Positions 11,401-21,750 of a stretch of 64,000 nucleotides of DNA are shown in pieces (the stretch's first letter is position 1; each line of letters starts with the position of its first letter). A model generated the notes under the pieces. It saw nothing but the letters and a program-made list of their open reading frames with translations, did no database searches and was not told where the DNA came from. The position numbers and the translations under genes were made by a program. Source of the stretch: Holothuria scabra (taxonomy: Eukaryota; Echinodermata; Holothuroidea; Aspidochirotida; Holothuriidae); the NCBI GenBank assembly GCA_037179385.1, contig CM074188.1:26491318-26555317 (forward strand), read 5' to 3'.

Positions 11401-14400
11401 AACGTCGGAGTAAACATATACCAATCCATCACATACAGCACGTATTCCAAAATTTGAGTTAAACTGAAATTTGGTGAATCTTTCTAAAGTAAGCGATCCG
11501 TAAGTTAAGGAGGGATTTTGAGTGTGGTTCTGTACAGTGGACTATGTCTAAATTGTCTTTTGGTGTGAACATTTGCATTTTAATATGCTATGAAGTAGGG
11601 TTGGGACCTATACTTTTGTTCGGGTTGGCTAGACACTTGAATGCATGCTCAGTGTTGTATGCACGTACTGCATGAAAGCAAGGGAATGCCGAACACTATG
11701 TGTTGAGCTAGGTTTGTGTGTCCCAGGCGGGTACCCCACAGTTCTGTGTCCAACGAATTACCTTCTCGTGTCTTAACATGACTTTTTGGTGAGGTTTGGT
11801 AAAATCTTTTCTTTTTTAATTTCAATGGGTGATTTCCAAGATAAGATGACGTAACGTTATCACAGTTGTTTTCAAAGGTAGATATTAAAAAAACAAGGGT
11901 GATTTCAACCCCTCGTTTCCTTATGTACAGATCGTTTTGTCTCTTTCTATAATTCATATTAACTGGGTTGGTCTTGAATCGGGTTTCAAAGGATTTTACA
12001 CATTGTTATAAATTCAGTTAGCAATTCAGGGAGATGGTTGGGAATGAGTAACACCCCACCTCTATAGGCAGTCGAGGCAAAATCAGCTAGTCGGAGAATA
12101 TCATGCACTGGAAAGCAATACAAACAAATGGTACTTCCGGGATGCCATGGGCATGGTCTCCCTGATTTCAAAAAGACTTACTTACGACTCATCGTAAAAT
12201 CAACGTTTCAGCGGAAAGAAGAATTCGTTCGTATCTTAGGAGGGTTTCAGTATAAGTAGGCTAAAAGCCTGTATACACGAGCAACATTCGCAAAACATTT
12301 CAAAAACATTCACTGGCAACAAATCCAAAACATGATTGTTTTCGGTTTGTTGCACAGTGTAGACAGGGTAAACAGCATGTTTTGAAAATGTTTTAGAAAT
12401 TTTGCAAAAGAAATATCCTGTCAATTCTTTTCAAAACATTCTCAAAACATTTTCAGAATGTTTTCAAATTGTTTTTACTCTGTCTACGCTGTGCAACAAA
12501 TCGTGCAGGTGAAGTGTTTTGAAATGTATTACAAATGTTGTCCGTGTATACAGGCCTTTAAGTAACGAAGTATTTGAGTGCATGGATACAAACGAATTGT
12601 TCGATTGTTCGTTAAGTTTTGAAAAAATGGAGGACAATACGAAAGATTATTCTTCGTGTAAATTGGAGTTGCGAATGATCGAGAGTTTCATGAATAGAAT
12701 TATAATAGAGGGACAGTCCACGACATGAGGCATCTCATGGCTTCCTTTCGTGTGACGTCACAATTGGTAAGCCACGCCCGCTGCAACACTGCAACAGCCA
12801 CCCGTGAGTCGTCAACTGCCTCTCAGCTACCTACACTAGGTAGAGTACTACAGTAGGTTTTGCTCATCAAAAGGCGGTGGGGTTTGTGACGTCAGTGACA
12901 GCAGTCTATATCGGAAAGGTACAGATATATACTCACCATCTTCGGTCTTACATGGAGCGATTTGTTCATCCTTTGAAGATGGATAAGACGAATCTGCGCA
13001 GCTGCAGTTTTCTATGACAGCTCTTTGATAGCATGATCTTTCACATGTCTTTAAATTAATGAGAGGAACAAAAAATTAAGTCCATTTAGCCCAACTTCCG
13101 TACGACAAGTTTGAAAGAGTTCTTATGACAATGAAATCAAGACTACATGGGACTGTTAATATTTCATAAAAAAGAAGAAATAAAGGTTATTTCAAAGAAG
13201 GTGAATTGATCTCCGGTGTTTTATGTAACGCATTTTTTTCCGCTGACTTACAAGTTTAGATTTGCTTAAAGTCAAGAGAGGTAATTCACTTATTGTATAA
13301 GCTATTATAAGGCAAAGAATTCTGAAAATGTTGAGAGAGATTTTATTAGCAGTGGACACATTTGTGGAGGTATATTGGCAATTTTTAGAAACAACGGCTG
13401 ATTAGCTGATAAGTGAATTTATTGAGAGCCTTGGTTACCCAATGAAGCGGTTACCAGTGGTTCCCAGGTAATTTGGGTAAAATATTCACACCAATTCTAT
13501 TATCCTTACGTAAGTCCATATCACTGGTGAAACTTTTTACAAAATATTTTTAGTCCTGTATCTGTACCACTTTCAAAAGAAATGTATTTTGTTTGCTAGA
13601 TACTATACAGCTATATGAGCAAGCTAATTACCCACCTTCAAACTGTAAGAGACACCAAACGTTTCCCTGTAATAATCCGGAACAGATCCCAGAGAAAGGA
13701 TTTCATCTGTACTTGAACAGTTTGCATATGGCTGTCCCAGTCTGGAAATTTTAAGCTGGATATCAGAAAGTGTAGTAAAACAGTAAAAAGTTGGCCCATG
13801 TCTTAATGCTATGTATTTTGACATCAAACTACGCCGGTTCAAAACTAATACGAGACCAGAAAAATGATAAGAGGGGCATTATGCCTGACATCATCCCACA
13901 CATCCAAATTGCTAGCTGTTGTGTATTCATAAGTTATTGAATAACCAGACAGCTTTGATCGGTCGGCTAAAGACGAAGTGTACGTCCCGATGTACCATAC
14001 GTAACACTCTAAAAACAGGAAGAGTGAAATTTTTCACTCGTTTAAAGATAGTGTTATAATGTTCACTCCAAATAAGCGGGAATTCACTTCAAAAGAGCGT
14101 AGTTTCACTCCTGATAAAGTATCTGCACACTCTTAGAAAAAGAGTGATCGCTGTAGAACTCATTGAAGAGTGAATTTTCATTTTTCTTGGAGAGAATTTT
14201 ACTCTTCCTGAAGTGAATGTCAGTATTCCTGGAGTGAAAGAACACTCTGATGGAGTCAATTCACACTTTTCACTCTACAAATGCCTACAAATGGGAAATA
14301 GCCTAAATGATAAAATCAAAATCGACAAAATCTGCCTCCCGGACTCCATTCAAAACCTATCCCAACAAACCTTCGATAAATATCCAAAATTGTATAGTCA

Positions 14401-17400
14401 CATTTTCATCAGGAAAATGTTCATATAGAAGGCTGAAAACTAAACATTTGCAGCCATTCTTCCTAGTTGTTGTCTTTTTGGGGGGGGGGGGGGGGTTGTG
14501 ACTTGTAACCCTCTCCCATGCCTCAGGGAGTTTTGACCACATCCCCAGACCGCCCAGATCCTGGCTATTTCTCTGCACTAAATGTCGCTTGTTAGCAACG
14601 TCAGTTCGTTGCGGGTCTTTCTATTTTCCCTCCTTGCGTCCATTTTACAGCAATTGTTACTAAGGTGCTGTTGTGCGCGCTTTTTGGTAACAAAACGATT
14701 GCGCATGATTAGTCCCATTCATTAAGTGCCAAATTGAAACGGACTGACGTCACGTGCATGGTCTTTAATACGAGGTCGCGCACCGAAGTACCTGCGTTGC
14801 GAGTCTCTCTTCTTTCCGCAGTCCAAGCTTCTGTTGTACAACGCTTATTGCTAAAGTGCTGCCGTGCACACTGTTGTTAGACATGCAGATCACTGCTTTC
14901 GCTGTTCAGTTTCGGCCTCCATGCGGAACATCCGCGCCATTTTAAGTCTGGAATCTTGGCTTGCAATGTCTATTCTACCATGGCAGTCTACTGCCTTCTA
15001 CATGATTAAAAAGGGTTAGTTCCAATTTACCATTAGGTATAAGGTAGCCTACCTGTTTAATTCCAACAGCTGTATTGAGTCCTGTTGATATTAGAATGCC
15101 GTCATCCTCAGGAAGGGGCATTTTATCAGGCTCGTGGACAACAAGTATAATTCCAGCTGTATCGGAGAGGACCCCCAGGTACTCTTCGTGTTCAATGAAT
15201 ACTTCCAGAGAGAGTCCTGCATGGAAAGGATTAGTTGACTGAACATACATAAAGACAAATTTATGCGAGAAAAAGGATGGGAATATTTCATTTGATTTTA
15301 CATCGTTAAAAAAATAAGTATGAACCACGAACATGCACAGATTTTTGACATGGTCACAGCAACCCGATATTTACTTAGTTTAGCTTTAAAACGGTTACTG
15401 TAAACAAATAACCCACCACGTTTGTGACTAATATTATACTAATTTTTTATTATATCTGACTAATTTCGTAGTAATGGACTAAAGAATATCGGTCAAAGCT
15501 TATAGTCAAGGAGGCTTAATACTTGTTAGAAACTAATTCAACTGGGTCAAATGTTAGTAAAATATTAGTCAATATTGTTGAATAACGTGATTGTCAGTTC
15601 AGGCGCTGTTGTGACTAATTTGTGTTAACAGTGATGCATGTTAGTTCTGTTCTTCTAGTAATTTTTTGTATTCTACACAGTTGCAAAATCTCTTTCATAT
15701 AGCAGGCCGTGATTCCTAAATTATTTAATACTGTTCACCATCTATGTGCCAGAGACTTCGAGATTCATATAGTATAGTTGGCAAGAGCCATCCGTTTATA
15801 AAATAAAGAAAACAAGAAAAAACTAACGTCTTGACTCTTGACCAAGACTTATATTTATTCCGATATATCCAAGGTTCCGACGTGAAACCTGAACACTCTC
15901 TTTATGAATGTGACCATCAATACAGCAATCTTCCATTGGTTATACTGTTTTAGTAGTATGCACTCTAAAATGCAGGTACTCGTAGGGAGAGTGCATTTTC
16001 ACTCTCTTTGGAGTAAATTTCGCTCTTAGTAGAGTGACTTAACACTCTAATAGAGTGACTTAGTACTTTTCACTCTATTAGAGAGTGACTAAGTACACTC
16101 GTTTGATTTTAGAGTGAATGCTTTCAAGACAAATTCTGTCAGTCTGTTATCGGGTTGTAGCCTATCAAAGAATGCTGGAATCAAAATTGGGACTTCTAAT
16201 TTGATACATTTAAAGTCTTCTGTCACTCGAGTAATACAAATTAAAGCGTTAGGCCTCATTAAACAATAACTTGATTCCCATCACCGGCCAGGTCGATTTT
16301 GGACGCCGATGGTTTCTTTTTATTTTCATTTAGGGGGAATGAGTCTTCCCAACTTAAATCGGTATAGTGGACTGGCCTCATGGTTGGCTCTAAAAGGATT
16401 GTGTGACAATATTTTTTCTGATCTAATTTGATCAATGCACTAGCAATAACTTTATGGTGTACCTTGAGTATGCAAAATTTACTCAATTAAATATTACGAA
16501 AGATTTTTTTAAATAAAATCTTAAACATTATGAAAAATACTGTGGAGAAATAAGAAGAAAATTGTGAGCTTTACCTGTTGCCCCAAAATAACCTTGTGGC
16601 GATTGTTTTTGCCCTTGAATAAATAAGAACCTACATGACCGTTTTCATCGTTTCCATTTGCTTATTAAAAAAGGTCAGTTTGGTCTCTTACATCTTTTCT
16701 GAAGGTTTGGCCCCAAATCAACCCAACAAAATCTCACAATCAAACGTTCCCTTCTTTTTTGCACACACTATAATGAGACCACGGACTTCTTATGCATGAA
16801 CAGGGCATACTGCACGTTAGATTGTCGCCACGGTACGTGTGGGTATAGGTGTAGCAATACAGCTGCCTGCTACGGTTTTGTGTGAAAGTTTGGACTTGCT
16901 CAAGTAAATCCCCATATTTTGCAAGAAAGTTGAAATATTTTCGAAAAGATACAAGGTGAGGTTAAAATCACTACACGCTTTGCAGTAATATGATATTGTT
17001 TCTCATTCAAACTAAACTTTTGTTTAAAAAATTATGGAGTCGTCGTCAAGTCATACAAATTATAGCTTCACGGAGGCCGTCTTGGTGCACCTTTTTTGTC
17101 CCAGACGGTGGCGACAATCCACGAATGGGACGTACGCGTTACATGCTTTGTCCATGTATATAGGAAGTCCGTGGGAGTGAGATTTATTTTGAATTGAAAA
17201 TCTTTTATGTATTTTAAAGAGGCTCATTGAGTTGATATCGATATTAAAATGAGAGTGTTGGGAGATACTACCACATGACAATGTTATATAATTAGCATAT
17301 TTTGTCAAGTTTTTCATCCAATAGTTACAGAAAAAGTTTAAATTTTGAATTTTGTGATGTCCTGACTTGAAACGGTTTTGTGCATAATTTGAAAAGGTGT

Positions 17401-20400
17401 CTGGTCACAAATTTTTGAAAACCGAATTGAACCGTTAAGTACTTACTCATAAAACAACTATTTGTATGTAGGATATGAGGATTGTCTTAGTTTGATAATT
17501 TTTCATTGGTATGTGAAGAAAACTTAACAGGTTTGAAAAAATTGGTTGAATGCCATGGACCAACTCAATGAGCCGTTTTAAAGGGACTTGTTGAGTAAAT
17601 ATCTATAACTCAATGAAAGGGCCAAAGGGCCACTTTCACATCATAATAAAGTAATGAGTCAAGTTTCATACCCAATAATTAAGGTAAATTTTAATATTTT
17701 GATTTTTTGTGTTGTCCTGACTTGTAACGGTTTTGTGCATAACATGCAGAGTTTGTGGGCACGATTTTTTGAAAACCGAATCGAACCGTTCAACACTCCC
17801 TCATGCAAGAGTTATTTGTTTGTTGGATATGGTGATTGTCTAAGTTTAAACATTCATCATTGGTATGAGAAGAAAACTTGACAGGTTTGGAACAATATTT
17901 TGAATTTCATGAACCAACTCAATGGGCCGCTTTAAAAATACTCACCATTCGCTGGTCCTGGGTGGTTAGCTTTAAGATCACTGGAGTTTCTGCCAAAGGT
18001 GTAACAGTTCCCAAACTGGCTATTGAAAAATTTCGTAAAATTGCTATAGAAGAAAAAATGAAAAAAATTATTTTTAAGAAGCCTACTTTAAAACAGCACC
18101 TCGAGAATGAAGTAAATATTACATGAATGGATGAGTTAGTTTAGGTTATATGGAATTTTATGGCCCAGTTTCTAACCAGTTGGTTTAAGTCGGACCGATC
18201 ACAGCCTTTTTTCCAGTTGTGCCTCACTGGTTTGTTTCCCCTATTCAGTTGCTGGGTGTGCTTAGTTCAATGTAAGCTTTGAGTTACGTTACTACAACCT
18301 AACATGTAATAGGGCTATGAGTCAAGAAGTATCACACCACGTACAGTGCCTGCACGTTTTATTCAGTTGAATGCAGAAAGAAAACAGTGCATGGAATTCA
18401 CGAAACCCGTTGATGGGCCCTTTCCGTTCTTGGTTATAGGTTCGATTGGGTCTTCACCTTAACTTTAAACCATCTGTTTTAACCTAGCGATGCCAACAGC
18501 CCTTTAATTTAACAAGAGACCTTATGCGCTGAAGACACGCTGACGTCATCCTTGGGGGAAACAATAGAACACATGACCGCACGCATTAGAACTCGCCCTG
18601 AACGTATTGCAGACAAAATGCGCGTATTCGACTGGCTGATAAATCAGCTGTCTGCATTTGCTGCTTTGTTTTGTCCCCAAAGGCGGGCGTAATTTTTGCT
18701 CCGTGACATCCTGTGCATACTAGTCATATATTGCAATCACATATTAGCCAGTTGACACATGGTGCATTACGGTGGCTCTCAGGAAAAATACAGAGAGTGT
18801 AATCTGACATAGTACAAGATCAATATCACACATTTTTGCGCAAAATGCCACTTTAAATTGAGTGAATAAATATCAACATTTTATAACTAAACTCAGGAGT
18901 ACTTCATATGAACACTGGAGTTAATCTGTTTGGGTTTATTTTACATGTTCTATAATATATACTTTTGAAATTGCATAGGTTTGATGTTTCCTTCATTTGA
19001 AGTCACTTACTTAGGAGCGCAAGGGTAACCTTGCCATTCGCAGTCCAGAAGCATTGTCTCTAACTGGTGACCAAGAAGTACTCTTTCATTCACAGACAGT
19101 TGTGACAGCTGATTGGCCATCAGTTCACGAACAACGTGTTCGTCGTTTCGTTGGCTGAAAAACTCAGGACGGGTCCGGTCTTCCCATGATTCAATTCCCT
19201 ACACAATAATAAAAAATATGTCATATTCAGTATCAGATGTTGTTGGTTCTGACCAAATAATGGATTCTTCTAAAGGTGTTTAAAATGGACAATCAATCAA
19301 TCAAATTTAGTGGTCTCTGATTACACCATTATGCAAAAAAAGATTCCACAACCCATTTTAAAAAACAGGAAAGTTGCGACGAAATGTTTCGTAACGCAAT
19401 TGTGTACACACGCTGAATCATCTGGTCAATTGGGACACGAACCGGAATCTTTTCAAATATTTGAAAAGATTTCTTTCAAAATTGACTAGAAATGTTTGAT
19501 CGTTAATTGTTTGTTTGTTAGTTTGTTTGTTTGTTTGTTTGTTTAACTGATTAATTTATTTCCATTTATAACAACAAAATGAATAACCATAACTCACAAA
19601 ACAATTTCATATATGTGAAATTAAGACGGGATAAAAGGAAAAGTTTGCCATTTACAAAACTAAATGAAACTGAAATGGAAAAGGAGAAAGAAGAAATGTA
19701 AAAATTAATATGAAAGTCTACCCTTAAATAATATTATTGCACAATAAATTTTCAGAGCAACTTAATTTAACTCAATTCAATTATGATCACACTTGATTAC
19801 ATAATGTCTCGTCAAGGCAAATGTTCGTTTTTAATATACATAGGTTACACAGAGGATATTACGGTAATTGTTTTTACATATTTATATCTTTATCTGTGAA
19901 CTTCCTTTTGAAAATACGTTCATTCTTAGAATTTCTTAGATCATTTCTTAAATTATTCCATATTTTGATCCCACTAACAAAGTCACCCATACCTTTCAAG
20001 GTTGTGAGGACAGAAATTTGATGTAAAAATCCTTTTTAAGAATTTTACCGACTTTGTACGATTTTTCCAAATTTATTTTCCAATAAAAAAAACTTTTAAA
20101 TATTCAAAAATAATATACCATTTTGGCTTTGGATAATAAAAGTCTGAGCTGTCTTGAAGATTCAAAAATGAAACTATTGTTTCCATGTACGAGCCGAACT
20201 TAGTCAAGGTTATAACAAGATTCCAATTCGTGCCCCTATTGGTTAGAATCAATTTAAATTTGACCACGACTTTTAAGAGTGTACTAGGGCAATTCCAAAG
20301 TACACTGGGCTGAGATATAAAATGTTGACATTATTCACCCAATTTTAAATGGTCATAATTTTCGATGTCATTGTTTTACAACTCCAGCAACAGTTTTAAT

Positions 20401-21663
20401 TGCTTTGTTTTTCTGAAAGTGACTGCACCTTTCACCATTTTGAAACAGCACTCACTATTATGAGGTGAAAAAATTAAGCCATCTCTGCGCAACATGCTTT
20501 GCAAGCAAACAGGAAATGTTCAGGAGATTACAAACATTTTTAATCTCAAGGGGAGAAAGCAGGTAATATGAGTTGTACAAAAAGTCACAAATTATTGTTC
20601 AATGGACAATGTTAAGGGAAAAAGTTTCAACATTTGACATCTCAAAAATAGAGTAGGCTATGACAATTGGAGATGGATAAATTTGATTTATTTTGCAACA
20701 AATATATATAATTTTTCAAATTCTGGGCTTTGAACATTTGTCAAATTTTCAAGTTTGAATGTCCCTTTGAATGTTTTCCCTAAAGTACCGTGACATAAAA
20801 CGATTTATAAGTGTGCTTTTGATGTCATAGAAGAATGACGTTCTCAGTCACCTCTATCGGTACTCATAATAATGACATGTCGTCGCCAGATACCCCTCTC
20901 AGTAATCATAATAAGGTTGTGAGGTCTGCAATCTTACCTTTGTCGTCTTCCGATACATATCTGCCACTAATATTAGTAATACTTAATATCATGTCGACGA
21001 CTAAACTGCTTCCGTAATCTTCACTTACCCATGTCAGAAATTATAGTAAGTTAAATATAGTGTCGTCGACAACCTTACCTCTGTCGTCATACCGCCGTCC
21101 GTCTTCATATCCTCAGAGGGCATCTGTGTGGGCGTCATCGGCATTGAAAGCTGTCGTTTTTTCCGTCCCAACGGTAAGAGGGGATCAGGTGGTGGATCTT
21201 GGGGAGGGGCGGGTGTTGAGTTCATAGGCCCATCAGAAGACTCGGGGTCATCGGTGGTGTTGTCAACATCTTTCGGGTTGAGGTTCTGAAACACAGTGTT
21301 TTCTTGAGGAGCACCAGCACCCTCAGGCGGGACTTTAAATGCCTTAAGGATATCTGCAAGTTCTCCAAACCGGGATGACCTTAATGCCGAAGTTCGAAGC
21401 GGATTCATATTACAGAATGTTACAGCGGGAAAGGGAACCTCTTTACTGAAATTTATCTCCAGTTTAACGTCGTATTCGTTGCTAAAATATCGGTCCAAAC
21501 GGTCTGCTATTTGCCACGTGAGAGCGCCAATGCCAGCGACAAAAAGCAAAAACCATATTAGTTTGCCAAGAAAGGTTTTTGCTCGAAGCATATTAGGCAA
21601 ACCATGGGCTGAGGTGTTTTCTATGTGAGTGTGAACAAGTTCCGAGATTGTCCCTTTCTCCAT
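5199..21663 (-). CDS. DEG/ENaC family sodium channel subunit (ASIC-like), 11 coding exons
   Basis: I assembled this cation-channel subunit from eleven exons: 21079-21663, 19011-19198, 16575-16630, 15053-15216, 13636-13755, 12937-13048, 11192-11267, 10725-10782, 9350-9435, 7979-8054 and 5199-5447. They have GT-AG borders and matching phases, total 1770 nt and encode 589 aa. Family hallmarks, in order: HG gating motif at residues 20-21; TM1 about 35-55; FPAVTFCN about 78-85; a proline-rich stretch with an RKKR furin-like site at 167-170; the cysteine-rich thumb and palm (CEWQGYPC, PYANC, YSLKTCERSCYQ, CSCADSSYP, CDCFNPC, SVAYWPSA); then GGQLGLWLGIS with GxS at 524-526 at TM2; and a cytosolic tail of about 45 residues. 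The start is the first in-frame ATG and has a good Kozak context (AACAATGG). The usual YGxCxxFN motif before the GL-x-L strand was not found; the 19-codon exon 3 bridges that region. Subfamily (ASIC, peptide-gated or ENaC-like) cannot be settled by eye. Confidence 0.92.
5690..7780. repeat. old diverged repeats inside the last DEG/ENaC intron
   Basis: Phrases such as GGGGTCTTTATTGAAGAATCT, GGTTCTTTATTAAATGATAT and GGGGGTCTTAATGGAAGAAT recur at about 5910, 6140 and 6330, which suggests decayed tandem copies. Farther along, 7338-7460 and 7541-7645 are a diverged direct duplication with a period near 205 bp, sharing GATTCxxATAxGCAT and AACTTCAGTCCTT. Several G/C homopolymer runs are present. No gene is seen. 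Confidence 0.5.
7979..8054 (-). CDS. DEG/ENaC exon 10
   Basis: Encodes ENVAKVRIYFQEFNYETITQ followed by SPAYS, the palm strand leading into TM2. Acceptor TTTCAG, donor GTGAGA, phase 2 in and 0 out. Confidence 0.9.
9350..9435 (-). CDS. DEG/ENaC exon 9
   Basis: Encodes a hydrophilic linker (IYDDIKRTNKEARSFL) between the WPS block and the strand that precedes TM2. The acceptor TTAATAG has a weak pyrimidine tract, but it is the site that keeps phase 0. The donor is GTAAGT. Confidence 0.82.
9679..9934. mobile_element. MITE, CACTCTAAAAAGGTTGG family, copy 1
   Basis: The left end reads CACTCTAAAAAGGTTGGTTA and the right end TAACCAACTTTTTAAGAGTG. The inverted repeat extends inward through the ACACTGGTCACGTATGT and ACATACGTGGCCAGTGT segments, so the single strand would fold into one long hairpin of about 256 nt. 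It lies in intron 8 of the DEG/ENaC gene. Confidence 0.85.
9955..10142. repeat. dispersed repeat R4, copy 1
   Basis: This stretch between the two neighbouring MITEs recurs in inverted form at 18530-18720 and, more diverged, at 34065-34260. Shared phrases include CAGCTGATTTGTCAATCAG (or its complement) and CAAAACAAACCAACACAAAC. No coding function is seen. Confidence 0.6.
10143..10393. mobile_element. MITE, CACTCTAAAAAGGTTGG family, copy 2
   Basis: A near-identical second copy of the element at 9679-9934, in the same orientation and 208 bp away from it. It shows the same end-to-end hairpin. Confidence 0.85.
10725..10782 (-). CDS. DEG/ENaC exon 8
   Basis: Encodes ETVYIPSISVAYWPSAVVK, matching the family's C-x-x-x-x-Y ... 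S-x-x-x-WP-S block. Phase 2 in, phase 0 out, donor GTAGGC. Confidence 0.9.
10990..11090. repeat. AGAGTGAA-type palindromic repeat
   Basis: Contains CACTCTAAAAAGAGTGTG and several GTGAAATTTTCAC-like short palindromes. Related stretches lie at about 10822-10945, 13997-14280, 15958-16115 and 31755-31905. Confidence 0.45.
11192..11267 (-). CDS. DEG/ENaC exon 7
   Basis: Encodes VLCKNAVELSYRAGDVVCDC followed by FNPC, further cysteines of the extracellular thumb. Phase 1 in, phase 2 out, donor GTAAGT. Confidence 0.9.
12262..12560. mobile_element. MITE with GCCTGTATACACG ends
   Basis: The left end reads TAAAAGCCTGTATACACG and the right end CGTGTATACAGGCCTTTA. The interior is full of AAAACATT/AATGTTTT phrases, and the GTTGCACAGTGTAGAC and GTCTACGCTGTGCAAC segments also pair. 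It lies just downstream of exon 6 of the channel gene, inside its intron. Confidence 0.8.
12937..13048 (-). CDS. DEG/ENaC exon 6
   Basis: Encodes TCERSCYQRAVIENCSCADS, which carries the conserved C-x3-C ... C-x-C spacing of the family. Phase 0 in, phase 1 out, donor GTGAGT. Confidence 0.92.
13636..13755 (-). CDS. DEG/ENaC exon 5
   Basis: Forty codons with acceptor ATCCAG and donor GTGGGT, phase 0 at both ends. Contains ISRLGQPYANC and ends at VSYSLK, just before the first cysteine of the thumb. Confidence 0.9.
13997..14280. repeat. CACTCTAAAAA-ended palindromic repeat
   Basis: Starts ACACTCTAAAAACAGG and ends at CACTTTTCACTCT. It contains many interspersed AGAGTGAA and TTCACTCT words in both orientations. 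Probably a decayed MITE. Confidence 0.5.
14590..14900. repeat. diverged direct duplication, period about 215 bp
   Basis: The TTGCGGGTCTTTC ... AAGGTGCTGTTGTGCGCGC and TTGCGAGTCTCTC ... AAAGTGCTGCCGTGCACAC segments are similar direct copies. This locally GC-rich patch sits in intron 4. No function is evident. Confidence 0.4.
15053..15216 (-). CDS. DEG/ENaC exon 4
   Basis: Encodes the GLSLEVFIEHEEYLG strand, an AGIILVVHEPD segment and a PEDDGILISTGLN stretch. This is the usual GL-x-L ... AG-x-x-V-x-x-H ... P-x-x-G pattern of the family. Phase 1 in, phase 0 out, donor GTAGGC. Confidence 0.88.
15958..16115. repeat. CACTCTAAAA palindromic repeat with iterated GAGTGACTTA
   Basis: Begins ATGCACTCTAAAATGCAGG and ends GATTTTAGAGTGAATG. 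The middle contains AGAGTGACTTAACACTCTAA and similar iterated words. Confidence 0.5.
16575..16630 (-). CDS. DEG/ENaC exon 3 (short bridging exon)
   Basis: A 56-nt exon with acceptor ATGTAG and donor GTAAAG. It starts in phase 2 and ends in phase 1, exactly what the neighbouring exons require. It encodes FLFIQGQKQSPQGYFGAT, which leads into the GLSLEVF strand of exon 4. This exon was found by phase matching rather than strong homology, so it is the least certain of the set. Confidence 0.65.
16779..17174. mobile_element. MITE with CCACGGACTT ends, copy 1
   Basis: The ends are CCACGGACTTCTTATGCATG and TATATAGGAAGTCCGTGG. A second, roughly 75-80% similar copy lies at 36184-36575 in the same orientation. 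Shared inner sequence includes TTTTGCAAGAAAGTTGAAAT and CTTTTTTGTCCCAG. It lies in intron 2 of the channel gene. Confidence 0.8.
17340..17945. repeat. two direct copies of a ~240-bp repeat (R14)
   Basis: The segments 17340-17590 and 17690-17945 share AACGGTTTTGTGCATAA, TTTTTGAAAACCGAAT, ACTCAATG-GCCG and other phrases. A third copy in UBAP1 (about 56310-56800) is interrupted by a SINE. No coding role is seen. Confidence 0.65.
18130..18280 (-). mobile_element. SINE fragment (tRNA head missing)
   Basis: The minus strand carries the body of the window's tRNA-derived SINE: the GTGAGGCACAACTGGAAAAA part and the CTGGGCCATAAAA tail. The tRNA-like 5' part is absent. Confidence 0.6.
18530..18720. repeat. 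dispersed repeat R4, copy 2 (inverted)
   Basis: Reverse-complement match to 9955-10142. Shared phrases include GCGTATTCGACTG and TCAGCTGTCTGCATTTG. Confidence 0.6.
19011..19198 (-). CDS. DEG/ENaC exon 2
   Basis: Starts in phase 0 after GTGTAG and ends in phase 2 before GTAAGT. It encodes a helical stretch (ELMANQLSQLSVNERVLLGH) followed by LLDCEWQGYPCAP, the family's conserved C-x-W-x-G-x-x-C block. Confidence 0.9.
19508..19544. repeat. GTTT tetranucleotide microsatellite
   Basis: A run of TTTG/GTTT units with one GTTA interruption. Confidence 0.8.
20290..20770. mobile_element. foldback element, GAGATATAAAATGTTGA family, copy 1
   Basis: Contains GAGATATAAAATGTTGACAT near the left and the inverted TTTCAACATTTGACATCTCA near the right. 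The internal sequence is also shared with 26920-27370 and 52397-52966. It lies in intron 1 of the channel gene and is more decayed than the 52-kb copy. Confidence 0.6.
21079..21663 (-). CDS. DEG/ENaC exon 1 (start codon, TM1, furin-like site)
   Basis: Codes residues 1-195 and ends in phase 0 before a GTAAGG donor. It holds the N-terminal cytosolic HG motif, TM1, the FPAVTFCN block and a low-complexity extracellular insert rich in Pro, Asp and Ser that ends with LLPLGRKKRQL. The open frame extends upstream to about 21750 without an ATG, so translation most likely starts at 21663. Confidence 0.9.
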
Positions 21664-21750
21664 TGTTATGCAATATTGAGTAACCTTGCTATCTCCGCGA
21701 AATATTATCCTATTAATCTTGCTGTAAACCACTCTTCCAATCGTATACAA

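Noticed and set aside
13636..13746. Alternative acceptor (TTTCCAG) three codons inside DEG/ENaC exon 5
   Set aside because: It would break phase with exon 4; the acceptor ATCCAG at 13756-13761 keeps phase 0 and adds LKIS-R, which fits the family.
21664..21750. N-terminal extension of the DEG/ENaC protein
   Set aside because: The frame is open upstream but has no ATG before 21663, and that ATG has a good Kozak context and fits the usual length of the N-terminal tail.
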